NCBI GenBank assembly: GCA_000434935.1
Contig: FR882208.1
Location: 47,591 to 69,347, forward strand
Length of the DNA stretch: 21,757 nucleotides
Reading direction: 5' to 3'
From: Bacteroides sp. CAG:709
GTDB taxonomy: Bacteria; Bacteroidota; Bacteroidia; Bacteroidales; UBA932
Each line of letters opens with the position of its first letter. Position 1 is the stretch's first letter. Under the pieces are notes generated by a model. The model made no database searches. It was not told the DNA's origin and saw nothing but the letters and a program-made list of their open reading frames with translations. The position numbers and the translations under genes were made by a program. Below, one piece after another: positions 7,106 through 14,031 of the stretch.

Positions 7106-8377
7106 TTACAAAGCTTTTACCGAATCTCTCACGGCCACCGAATCCTTTGCCTCCACAAGTGCCTGAAGCTGAACCGACAACGTCTTATATAACGAATCTA
7201 GTAGCGTCATATTTTCAGGACGGACAGGCTCGGCGCTCGGCGACTCCATGGTCAGCGGATTGATAGGCGAACCTCCTTTCCAGACACGGAAATCCAGATG
7301 AGGACCAGTAGCCACGCCGGTCGCGCCGACATAACCGATGACATCCCCCTGACGGACACGGTCACCGACTTTAAGACCGGAAGCATAACGCGAAAGATGC
7401 AGATATGCAGTCGTATAGACAGAATTATGGCGGATCTTCACGGTATTTCCGCCACCGCCTGACCAGCCCTTGCTGATGACGGTACCGTCACCGATCGACA
7501 TGACCGGCGTACCTGTCGGAGCCGCATAATCCACGCCGGTATGGGCCTTGACTCTACCCGTCACAGGATGCTTGCGACGATATGAAAAACCGGAACTGAT
7601 GCGGGAAAAGCGCAGCGGCGCCTTCAAGAACGCCTTTTTCATGCTCTCGCCCTTCTCGTTCCAATAAACATTGCCGCCATCCCCCTGATCCAGCCGAATC
7701 GCAGGAAGACACTTCCCGCCATGAGAAAATTCCGCGTAATAAACCGTGTCAATGTCAATGACTTCACCTCCGCACAACGCTTCATCATACATGACGCTGA
7801 AACGGTCGCCCGGCTGAATGGAGAAGAAATCCACCGTCCAGGCATAGATATCCTCCAGATGAAGAATCAACATCTGAGGCGCTCCGGCACGACGCATATC
7901 ATTCCAGAGCGATGATGAAATCTTCACGTCAGCGAACTTCCTCACATGGTCCACAGGACGCGCAACTTTCCATGCTCCAAACGGTTCCGTACATTTGAAC
8001 ACCGTCATGTCTATCTTGTTCTCATTGTACACGACAAACTCCAGAACCTGCTCCGTGGAATCCTTCAGCGTATAATACGCCTGCCACGGATTCCCCGCGC
8101 GCATCTTCCCCGGCGAGAAAACAGAATCGCTCGCCGACACCAGATCCATCGTCTGCTTCGGCGTCAAGCCCAGACGAGTCATCAGCTCCATAAAAATCTC
8201 GCCGTTTTTCACCACGCCTTCGGCCAATGCGAAAGAATCGGTGCAGAAGCCCAGCGGATAAACGGTATCTTTCTGTTCTTCAATGATTTTCGTTTCCTTT
8301 CTGTGACAGGAAGGAATAAATGTCAATGCTGCCACAGCCAAGAGCGCTCCGGCAAGCGATAAAGTCCCATGTTTCAT
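7106..8377 (-). CDS. M23 family metallopeptidase lipoprotein with a substituted zinc ligand
   Basis: A 423-residue lipoprotein predicted to cut peptidoglycan cross-bridges or stem peptides. The signal peptide ends in FIPSC with Cys24. It is followed by HRKETK, a basic rather than acidic sequence, so it probably stays on the periplasmic face. Residues about 40-250 form the LysM-like and beta-rich regulatory part seen in OapA/ShyA-type M23 proteins. The LytM domain at about 265-375 has His279 and Asp283 (HTGVD), His327 (YLHLSR) and GPHLDF (358-363). In LytM the last motif is HxH; here the second His, a zinc ligand, is Asp362. ATG 8377 is chosen because the signal peptide begins there; the frame is open upstream to 8482, inside trmO. 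It is divergent from trmO across 59 bases. Confidence 0.88.
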   Translation of the reverse strand: MKHGTLSLAGALLAVAALTFIPSCHRKETKIIEEQKDTVYPLGFCTDSFALAEGVVKNGEIFMELMTRLGLTPKQTMDLVSASDSVFSPGKMRAGNPWQAYYTLKDSTEQVLEFVVYNENKIDMTVFKCTEPFGAWKVARPVDHVRKFADVKISSSLWNDMRRAGAPQMLILHLEDIYAWTVDFFSIQPGDRFSVMYDEALCGGEVIDIDTVYYAEFSHGGKCLPAIRLDQGDGGNVYWNEKGESMKKAFLKAPLRFSRISSGFSYRRKHPVTGRVKAHTGVDYAAPTGTPVMSIGDGTVISKGWSGGGGNTVKIRHNSVYTTAYLHLSRYASGLKVGDRVRQGDVIGYVGATGVATGPHLDFRVWKGGSPINPLTMESPSAEPVRPENMTLLDSLYKTLSVQLQALVEAKDSVAVRDSVKAL

Positions 8378-8382
8378 GGCAT

Positions 8383-8390
8383 CAAAGATA
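8383..8390 (-). promoter_or_regulatory. TAnnTTTG box immediately upstream of the M23 peptidase ATG
   Basis: The minus strand reads TATCTTTG, a perfect -7 box ending six bases before ATG 8377. If used, transcription would start at or next to the start codon and give a leaderless or nearly leaderless mRNA. No clear TTG lies 19-21 bases upstream, so it may be chance. Confidence 0.3.
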
Positions 8391-8403
8391 ATGAAAAAAT
8401 GAC

Positions 8404-8411
8404 TACCTTTG
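8404..8411 (+). promoter_or_regulatory. -7 box of a promoter for trmO
   Basis: TACCTTTG matches TAnnTTTG perfectly and lies 25 bases before the trmO ATG, giving a leader of about 19 bases. The -33 half is not recognisable. It shares the 59-base divergent gap with the box at 8383-8390. Confidence 0.45.
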
Positions 8412-8436
8412 AAAGATTTGCATCGAAAGAGACAGT

Positions 8437-9159
8437 ATGCAGGGCGACAAAAACATAACTCCGGTGGCATTTTTCCGCTCACCGTTTTCCTCCAAGTTCG
8501 GTGTCCCTCGCCAAAGCGGCGTGGTGGAAGAACTCGAAGGAAGAATCGTGTTCACGCGGGAATTCGCCAGAGAAGAAGCGATACGCGGATTGGAAGGCTT
8601 TGATTACCTGTGGCTTATATGGGGTTTCTCCGGCAATGAAGGCAAATGGAGCCTGACCGTCAGACCTCCGCGCCTGGGCGGCAACAAGTCCGTAGGCGTT
8701 TTCGCTTCACGCTCCCCTTTCAGGCCCAACGGGCTCGGACTCTCCTCAGCCAAAATCATTGACATTGACCTGAATGGCCCCGAAGGGCCGGCAATCATTG
8801 TCGCGGGCGCGGACCTTATGGACGGCACGCCGATTTATGACATCAAACCTTATGTGGCGTATTCGGATGCGCATGAAGGCGCGCGTTCCGGCTTCACGGA
8901 CGAGACGGCATGGCATGAGGCGGAGGTGGATTTTCCGGAAGGACTCCAGCAGAAATTCACCGGGCTCAGCAAGACGACAGATACTGAAAAAGCTCTCATC
9001 GCATTGCGCAAGACATTGGAACAGAAGCCGATACCCCAATACAGCCATGACTCTGGGCGCATTTACGGCATGCCGTTCATGGGATGCGACATCCGGTTCC
9101 GCGTAGAGGGCAACCGCGTGACTGTCATTGACATAGACCCTGAAATAAAACAAAAATAG
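8437..9159 (+). CDS. trmO: tRNA (N6-threonylcarbamoyladenosine(37)-N6)-methyltransferase TrmO
   Basis: A 240-residue TrmO (TsaA/VirR-like family) enzyme that methylates t6A37 in tRNA-Thr to m6t6A using SAM. Family motifs are AFFRSPFSSKFGVPRQ (11-26), GFDYLWLIWGF (54-64), RPPRLGGN followed by VGVFASRSPFRPN (87-99) and GLSSAKI, then DLMDGTPIYDIKPYV (126-140). The C-terminal Ser/Phe/Tyr-rich part ends in FMGCDIRFRVEGN, also typical. Length matches E. coli TrmO (235). It is the first gene of a plus-strand run; its stop is one base before the symporter ATG, so translational coupling is likely although the functions look unrelated. Confidence 0.95.
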   Translation: MQGDKNITPVAFFRSPFSSKFGVPRQSGVVEELEGRIVFTREFAREEAIRGLEGFDYLWLIWGFSGNEGKWSLTVRPPRLGGNKSVGVFASRSPFRPNGLGLSSAKIIDIDLNGPEGPAIIVAGADLMDGTPIYDIKPYVAYSDAHEGARSGFTDETAWHEAEVDFPEGLQQKFTGLSKTTDTEKALIALRKTLEQKPIPQYSHDSGRIYGMPFMGCDIRFRVEGNRVTVIDIDPEIKQK

Positions 9160-9160
9160 C

Positions 9161-10609
9161 ATGACACCGACAATCATCATCATAACAATACTCGCCTACT
9201 TCGCCACCATTCTTGCAATCTCCTGGTTTACAGGCAGAAAGGCCGACAACGCAGGTTTCTTCAGCGGCAACCGCAAGCAGTCCTGGTATGTCGTGGCTTT
9301 CGCAATGATAGGGTCAGCGATGTCAGGCGTGACGTTCGTTTCCGTGCCGGGCATGGTCGCGGCATCCGGATTCGGCTATATGCAGATGACACTCGGATTC
9401 ATTGCAGGACAGCTGGTCATAGCTTTCGTGCTGGTGCCGCTTTTCTACAAGATGAACCTGGTCTCCATCTATGGCTATCTGGAAAACCGCTTCGGCATCT
9501 CCTCGTACCGCACAGGCGCATGGTTCTTCTTCATTTCCAAGATGCTGGGCGCCTCCGTCAGGCTCTACCTCGTCTGCATCGCCCTGCAGCTCATGGTCTT
9601 CACCCCGCTCGGGGTACCGTTTCATGTCAATGTCCTGGTGACGATTCTGGTGCTCCTTGCCTACACATATCGCGGTGGCGTGAAAGCCGTCATCTGGATT
9701 GATTTCCTGAAAACATTCTGTATGCTGGTATCCATCATCCTCTGTACCATCTTCATCAGCAAGGCTTTAGGTTTCACATTCGGCTCGATGTGCCACGCCG
9801 TGGCAGACAGCGGAATGTCCCGCATATTCTACTTCGACGATCCGGACCACCCGCAATATTTCTTCAAGCAATTCTTCGGCGGAATGTTCACCCTGATAGC
9901 GATGACAGGTCTGGATCAGGACATGATGCAGCGTTCTCTTTCATGCCGCAACGTGAAGGACTCGCAGAAAAACATCATCACCAGCGCATTGCTCCAGACC
10001 GTGGTGATTTTCCTTTTCCTTGTGCTTGGCGTGCTTCTCTATCTGTTCGCCGGGACTTATCAGATACCGGAAGCCGCAGGTGACCGATTATTTCCGGCCG
10101 TTGCGACAAGCGGACTCCTTCCTGCCCTGTGCGGCATCCTGTTCGTACTGGGCCTGGTGTCCTGTTCATACGCTGCCGGCGGCTCCGCACTTACAGCATT
10201 GACCACATCATTCACGGTGGACATTCTGGGGACGAAAGGACGTACGGAAACGGAAACGAAGACATTGCGCCAGCGCGTCCATATAATCATGGCGGCATGT
10301 ATGGGCTTGACTATCATCATATTCTCGCTGCTGAACAACACCAGCGCAATCGATGCCGTATATAAACTCGCGAGCTACACCTACGGACCGATTCTGGGAA
10401 TGTTCGCCTTCGGCATATTGACGCGAAGAGAGGTTCGCGACGGCTGCGTTCCATGGGTTTCGATTGCCGCGCCACTGCTCTGCCTCGTGCTCCAGCTCAA
10501 TTCCGAGCGCTGGTTCGGCGGTTACCAATTCAGCTATGAACTGTTGATTTTCAATGCTTTATTCACAATGCTAGGCCTGCTGGCGTGCAGCCGTCAAGGA
10601 AAGGCATAA
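9161..10609 (+). CDS. Sodium:solute symporter (SSS family)
   Basis: A 482-residue inner-membrane symporter with about 13 hydrophobic segments, typical of the LeuT-fold SSS family (PutP/SglT group). TM1 starts at residue 3 (IIIITILAYFATILAISWF). The conserved GRKADNAGFFSGNRKQSWY loop (25-43) is followed by AMIGSAMSGVTFVSVPGMV (48-66), the TM region that carries sodium and substrate contacts in this family. GLDQDMMQRSLSCRN (249-263) is the characteristic conserved loop, seen as Q..Q R......A in relatives. The substrate is not deducible; neighbours give no clue, since trmO and a metal exporter flank it. The ATG is one base after the trmO stop. Confidence 0.92.
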   Translation: MTPTIIIITILAYFATILAISWFTGRKADNAGFFSGNRKQSWYVVAFAMIGSAMSGVTFVSVPGMVAASGFGYMQMTLGFIAGQLVIAFVLVPLFYKMNLVSIYGYLENRFGISSYRTGAWFFFISKMLGASVRLYLVCIALQLMVFTPLGVPFHVNVLVTILVLLAYTYRGGVKAVIWIDFLKTFCMLVSIILCTIFISKALGFTFGSMCHAVADSGMSRIFYFDDPDHPQYFFKQFFGGMFTLIAMTGLDQDMMQRSLSCRNVKDSQKNIITSALLQTVVIFLFLVLGVLLYLFAGTYQIPEAAGDRLFPAVATSGLLPALCGILFVLGLVSCSYAAGGSALTALTTSFTVDILGTKGRTETETKTLRQRVHIIMAACMGLTIIIFSLLNNTSAIDAVYKLASYTYGPILGMFAFGILTRREVRDGCVPWVSIAAPLLCLVLQLNSERWFGGYQFSYELLIFNALFTMLGLLACSRQGKA

Positions 10610-10640
10610 TCGTATACGACCCGAAACTACAATTAATGAA

Positions 10641-11762
10641 ATGAAGAACAGAGAACAAACAATCATACGGACAAGCTGGGCAGGAGTCGGCATCAATGTC
10701 CTCCTGGCCGGTTTCAAGGCAGTCATCGGACTGCTTTCGAATTCTCTCGCCATCTTGCTAGATGCGGTAAACAACGTCACGGATGTGTTTTCCGCAAGCG
10801 TAACCATCATCGGCATGAAACTGGCCTCCAAACCGGCTGACAAGGAACATCCGTTCGGACATGGCAGGGCAGAATATTTCACGGCCGTACTCATCTCCGT
10901 AATCATCATATTGGCGGGAGGTTCGTTTCTCGTGGAATCATTCAAGAAGATTCTGCACCCCGAGCCGGCGGACTATTCCACGCCGATGCTCATCGTGCTG
11001 GCAGTAGCTGTTCTCGTGAAGATTCTGCTGGGGCATTTCGTGAAACGCATCGGCCACAGGGTCAATTCGGAATCACTGGTGGCAACAGGCGCAGACGCAT
11101 TGTTCGACGCACTGGTAACAAGCGCCACTCTGGTCGCCGCCATCTGTGGAATGATATTCGGACACAGCCTGGACAATATCCCTATCGACGGCATCCTCGG
11201 TCTTCTTATCTCATTGATAGTCATCAAGTCAGGCTACACGATGCTGATGAGCCCGGTCAATGAGCTTATGGGCGAGCGCATCCAGGCAGGATTGACGAAA
11301 GCCATAAAGGCGGACATCTGCAAAATCAGTCCGGTGCTGGGAGCTTACGACCTCCAGCTTCACAATTACGGTCCGAAACAGATGATCGGAGCCGTAAACG
11401 TGGCACTCCCGGAGGAAATGACCGCCGAGCAGATTCACCTCCTTTCGCAGCGTATCAGACGTGAAATATATGAGAAATACAGCGTCCTCCTGACAGTAGG
11501 AATCTATGCCGTAATCACCGGAAACAAGGAAATCGTCGAAATGCAGGATGCCATATCATCCATAGCAATGTCGCGCCCAGGGGTACTCCAAGTCCACGGA
11601 ATGTTCATTGACACCGCCGAGCGCCATATCTCGTTCGACATTGTCATAGACTTTTCCGTACGCGACATCCTGTCATTGAAACAGGACATCACCGATGCCA
11701 TCCTAGCGCGCTGGCCGGATTATTCCGTCCAGATCAATGCCGACAAGGATTGGTGCGACTAA
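10641..11762 (+). CDS. Cation diffusion facilitator (CDF) metal exporter, probably Mn-type, with two C-terminal domains
   Basis: A 373-residue CDF transporter that exports divalent metal ions in exchange for protons. Six TM helices span about 12-210. The TM2 motif is DAVNNVTD (Asp41, Asn45, Asp48) and the TM5 motif is ADALFDA (Asp152, Asp156). In zinc exporters such as YiiP the four transport-site ligands are Asp, Asp, His and Asp. Here Asn45 and Asp152 replace the second Asp and the His, a pattern closer to manganese exporters such as pneumococcal MntE. HPFGHGRAEY (70-79) is the conserved loop. After the first cytoplasmic ferredoxin-like domain (about 215-290) a second similar unit follows (about 298-373), which explains the extra length over the usual 300. 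It lies 31 bases after the symporter gene, and its stop overlaps the mazG stop. Confidence 0.9.
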   Translation: MKNREQTIIRTSWAGVGINVLLAGFKAVIGLLSNSLAILLDAVNNVTDVFSASVTIIGMKLASKPADKEHPFGHGRAEYFTAVLISVIIILAGGSFLVESFKKILHPEPADYSTPMLIVLAVAVLVKILLGHFVKRIGHRVNSESLVATGADALFDALVTSATLVAAICGMIFGHSLDNIPIDGILGLLISLIVIKSGYTMLMSPVNELMGERIQAGLTKAIKADICKISPVLGAYDLQLHNYGPKQMIGAVNVALPEEMTAEQIHLLSQRIRREIYEKYSVLLTVGIYAVITGNKEIVEMQDAISSIAMSRPGVLQVHGMFIDTAERHISFDIVIDFSVRDILSLKQDITDAILARWPDYSVQINADKDWCD

Positions 11763-12613
11763 AGGCCTTTGGCCTTGCCTTCGTCCCAGATGGCGTCCAT
11801 TTCCGCCAATGTCATTTCCTTAAGGTTGCGGCCCTGTCTGAGGGTGTGTTCTTCCAGATATGTGAAGCGGCGGCGGAACTTGTCACATGCGCGGTTCAAT
11901 GCCGTGTCAGGATTCAGTCCATAAAGTCTGGCGGCATTGATCACCGAGAACATGAAGTCGCCTAGTTCTTCTTCGGCGCGGTCTCTGGCGGTTCCCGGAA
12001 CCGGAGTCATGGTATATCCTGCCGGAACGGTATCGCCCAGTCCCTCCTCTTCAGCCATCGCCTCAAGTTCCGCCTGGAATTCTCCCTGCTCTTCCTTGAC
12101 CTTGTCCCAGACCTGCGACGGGCGTTCCCAGTCGAAGCCGACTCCCCTCGCCTTGTCCTGCATGGAATAGGCTTTCAGAATCGGTGGCAATGAATCCGGC
12201 ACTCCGGAAAGGACACGTTTGTTGCCGCCTTTCTCCTTCATCTTCATCAGTTCCCAATTCTCGGAAACCTGCTCTGCATCAGCGGCTTTCCCCTCTGCAA
12301 AGACATGCGGATGACGGAAAATCATCTTCTCGCAAAGACGTTCCATAACGTCAGCGACATCGAATTTTCCCTGTTCTTCGGCAATCTTGGAATAGAACAC
12401 AATGTGCAGCAGCAGGTCGCCAAGTTCCTTTTCCAGGTCCTTGTCGTCTTTCTTCATCACAGCATCACTGAGTTCATAGACTTCCTCCACGGTCAATGAC
12501 CTGAGAGTATCCCACGTCTGCGCGCCATTCCACGGGCATTTCGCCCTGAGCTTGTCCATCACATCCAACACGCGCCCGAACTGCGCCAGTTTTTCTTCTC
12601 TATCGTGTGCCAT
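11759..12613 (-). CDS. mazG: Nucleoside triphosphate pyrophosphohydrolase MazG
   Basis: A 284-residue cytoplasmic NTP pyrophosphohydrolase that cleaves (d)NTPs to NMP and PPi; in E. coli it limits aberrant nucleotides and lowers ppGpp. It has two MazG repeats. The N-terminal one has CPWNGAQTW (26-34), EEVYE (43-47) and EKELGD (61-66), carrying the EExxE and ExxD metal-binding acids. FRHPHVF (about 97-103) closes it. The C-terminal repeat has KVKEEQGEF and EEELGDFMFS, interrupted by an acidic/Pro-rich insert of roughly 25 residues (LEAMAEEEGLGDTVPAGY). ATG 12613 gives the family-standard N-terminus; the frame is open to 12688 but runs through the promoter. A TAATTTTG box and a hairpin lie upstream. 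It is convergent with the CDF gene. Confidence 0.95.
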   Translation of the reverse strand: MAHDREEKLAQFGRVLDVMDKLRAKCPWNGAQTWDTLRSLTVEEVYELSDAVMKKDDKDLEKELGDLLLHIVFYSKIAEEQGKFDVADVMERLCEKMIFRHPHVFAEGKAADAEQVSENWELMKMKEKGGNKRVLSGVPDSLPPILKAYSMQDKARGVGFDWERPSQVWDKVKEEQGEFQAELEAMAEEEGLGDTVPAGYTMTPVPGTARDRAEEELGDFMFSVINAARLYGLNPDTALNRACDKFRRRFTYLEEHTLRQGRNLKEMTLAEMDAIWDEGKAKGL

Positions 12614-12636
12614 AGTAAAATCAATTAAGCATTCCC

Positions 12637-12651
12637 GTCCGGTTCCCGGAC
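12637..12651 (-). promoter_or_regulatory. Palindrome at the predicted 5' end of the mazG mRNA
   Basis: GTCCGG-TTC-CCGGAC, perfect 6-bp arms with a 3-base loop. It lies between the -7 box (12658-12665) and the ATG (12613), and its outer edge falls at the expected transcription start. It could be a stabilising 5' hairpin or an operator. No T-run follows, so it is not a normal terminator. Confidence 0.45.
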
Positions 12652-12657
12652 ATCTGG

Positions 12658-12665
12658 CAAAATTA
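12658..12665 (-). promoter_or_regulatory. -7 box of a promoter for mazG
   Basis: The minus strand reads TAATTTTG, a perfect TAnnTTTG box, 44 bases before the mazG ATG. The -33 half is poorly matched (TGG where TTG is expected). The PUL terminator just upstream would separate mazG from read-through. Confidence 0.5.
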
Positions 12666-12701
12666 GCAAGAATCTGCAAGAAAACCACGAGCGCATAGAT
12701 G

Positions 12702-12730
12702 AAAAATGCCGGCAGGAATTCCTGCCGGCA
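12702..12730 (-). terminator. Intrinsic terminator of the SusC/SusD-GH18 operon
   Basis: A perfect 24-bp palindrome at 12707-12730 (12-bp arms TGCCGGCAGGAA / TTCCTGCCGGCA with no spacer) is followed on the minus strand by TTTTTC (12706-12701). It lies 37 bases after the stop of the DUF1735-LamG gene. The other side has no T-run, so it should act only on minus-strand transcripts from the PUL. It separates the PUL from mazG. Confidence 0.9.
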
Positions 12731-12766
12731 CCACAGTATCTAGAGCTATATCAACTCAACCATGAA

Positions 12767-14002
12767 CTACCATGGAGTTGAAAGATCCTCGCTTGATACA
12801 TTCTCTACCCAAGTAAAGGTCTTGTTTGTACGCAAGTGGTGATGATCGCCTGCAAGATTCTTGAAGACTCTCTGACTTGCATCATAGTTGCCCTTGGAAA
12901 TTCTCCAGTAACCGACAAGGCCTTTGCTGCTAGGTGAAACGGACTTGATGCTGTTGGCAATCTGATCTGCCGACCTCGCCACATCCCATACACGGATTTC
13001 GTTTGTCATAGTCTGGCAGCCATACCACCAGCTGTCACCAGGAGCCCAGGTTCCATTGCTGCCACCTACACCCATGAATGACATATATGGGAACTGGCCT
13101 TCATTGATAACCTTTGTCGCAATTTCCTTTCTGCCTGCAAATGAACCATTCACATAAATTGTCACATAAGTTCCGTCGAAGGTAACCGCATAGTGCTGCC
13201 ACTTGTTGGATTCGATAGCGATAGTAGGGTTCAAATAATCTCCGATACCCTGGAACTGAGCCCATGAATGAGCTTTCACACCGTCCTGGTCATTCTGAGG
13301 GTCCTCGAAACGAGCCATGAATTCGCCTGTGCCCGGATTACAGAAGAACAAATCCCTATTACGATTGCTGGTATTTGATACCTGCAGACGCATCTCGATA
13401 GTAAACTGCGGGATATTGAAAGCCTCATCTGTCCTGAGACCGGAAGCGCCGTTGAATTTAGCGACATCATCTATGATTTCAGAAGAAATCACATATACAT
13501 AAGAACTCGTACGGCCAGTAACATCTGCATTGCCGGAAACTTTTTCCATACGGAGAGGCAGTGCAAACGGTGTTCCTATCAGATTTGCCGGAAGAGGATC
13601 AATAGAAATAATGAACGGATCCTGGGAATACTTTCCTGCCGGAATCTTTACAGCTGACTCCAGGTGCACAAGTTCCTCCGGAAGAACATCATAACTGGTA
13701 CCTTCCGCAGCATTGAACTGTGCAAGCATATCCTTGTCGATAACAAGACGATACTCAACATCAGCATCATTCTTATCGGTCAAAGAAGGCGTAAGAGCGA
13801 GATTGGTAACTGACGCTCCAAGTGTCACGACAGTATTCGCAATACCTGGAGTGGCATTGCTTTCCACAATGTATGCATGGACTCCAAGTTTATCGCCCAT
13901 TGATCCTGCTGCTCCATATTCCGCATCGTTACAGCCGCATGCAGCCATGGCCACAAGAGCAAGAGCGCTATATTTAATAATATTTTTCATAAAAATTCTC
14001 AT
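12767..14002 (-). CDS. DUF1735 and LamG (concanavalin A-like) domain lipoprotein, probable surface glycan-binding protein
   Basis: A 411-residue lipoprotein. The lipobox ends in AACGC with Cys24 (Cys20 if the second ATG at 13990 is used), followed by NDAEYG, an acidic stretch compatible with surface export in Bacteroidota. Residues about 38-175 are a DUF1735 (BT_3987-N-like) domain, found next to GH18 enzymes. Residues about 185-405 form a LamG/concanavalin-like beta-sandwich: FTIEMRLQVS (199-208), WQHYAVTFDGTYVTIYVNGSFAG and NEIRVWDVARSADQI are characteristic. No catalytic motif is apparent, so it probably binds glycan to help SusD and GH18. The second ATG gives a more standard signal peptide; either start is possible. 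It is the last gene of the PUL, 29 bases after the GH18 stop, and the terminator follows. Confidence 0.87.
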   Translation of the reverse strand: MRIFMKNIIKYSALALVAMAACGCNDAEYGAAGSMGDKLGVHAYIVESNATPGIANTVVTLGASVTNLALTPSLTDKNDADVEYRLVIDKDMLAQFNAAEGTSYDVLPEELVHLESAVKIPAGKYSQDPFIISIDPLPANLIGTPFALPLRMEKVSGNADVTGRTSSYVYVISSEIIDDVAKFNGASGLRTDEAFNIPQFTIEMRLQVSNTSNRNRDLFFCNPGTGEFMARFEDPQNDQDGVKAHSWAQFQGIGDYLNPTIAIESNKWQHYAVTFDGTYVTIYVNGSFAGRKEIATKVINEGQFPYMSFMGVGGSNGTWAPGDSWWYGCQTMTNEIRVWDVARSADQIANSIKSVSPSSKGLVGYWRISKGNYDASQRVFKNLAGDHHHLRTNKTFTWVENVSSEDLSTPW

Positions 14003-14031
14003 TTAAGATTTATTGAATTTCTTCCGGAGAC

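Noticed and set aside
8378..8482. Longer N-terminus for the M23 lipoprotein
   Set aside because: It would run into the divergent trmO gene and hide the lipoprotein signal peptide, which is complete from ATG 8377.
12614..12688. Longer N-terminus for MazG
   Set aside because: It crosses the -7 box and the 5' palindrome, and the added residues do not match MazG proteins.
12702..12730. Bidirectional terminator
   Set aside because: Only the minus-strand side has a T-run, and no plus-strand gene ends here.
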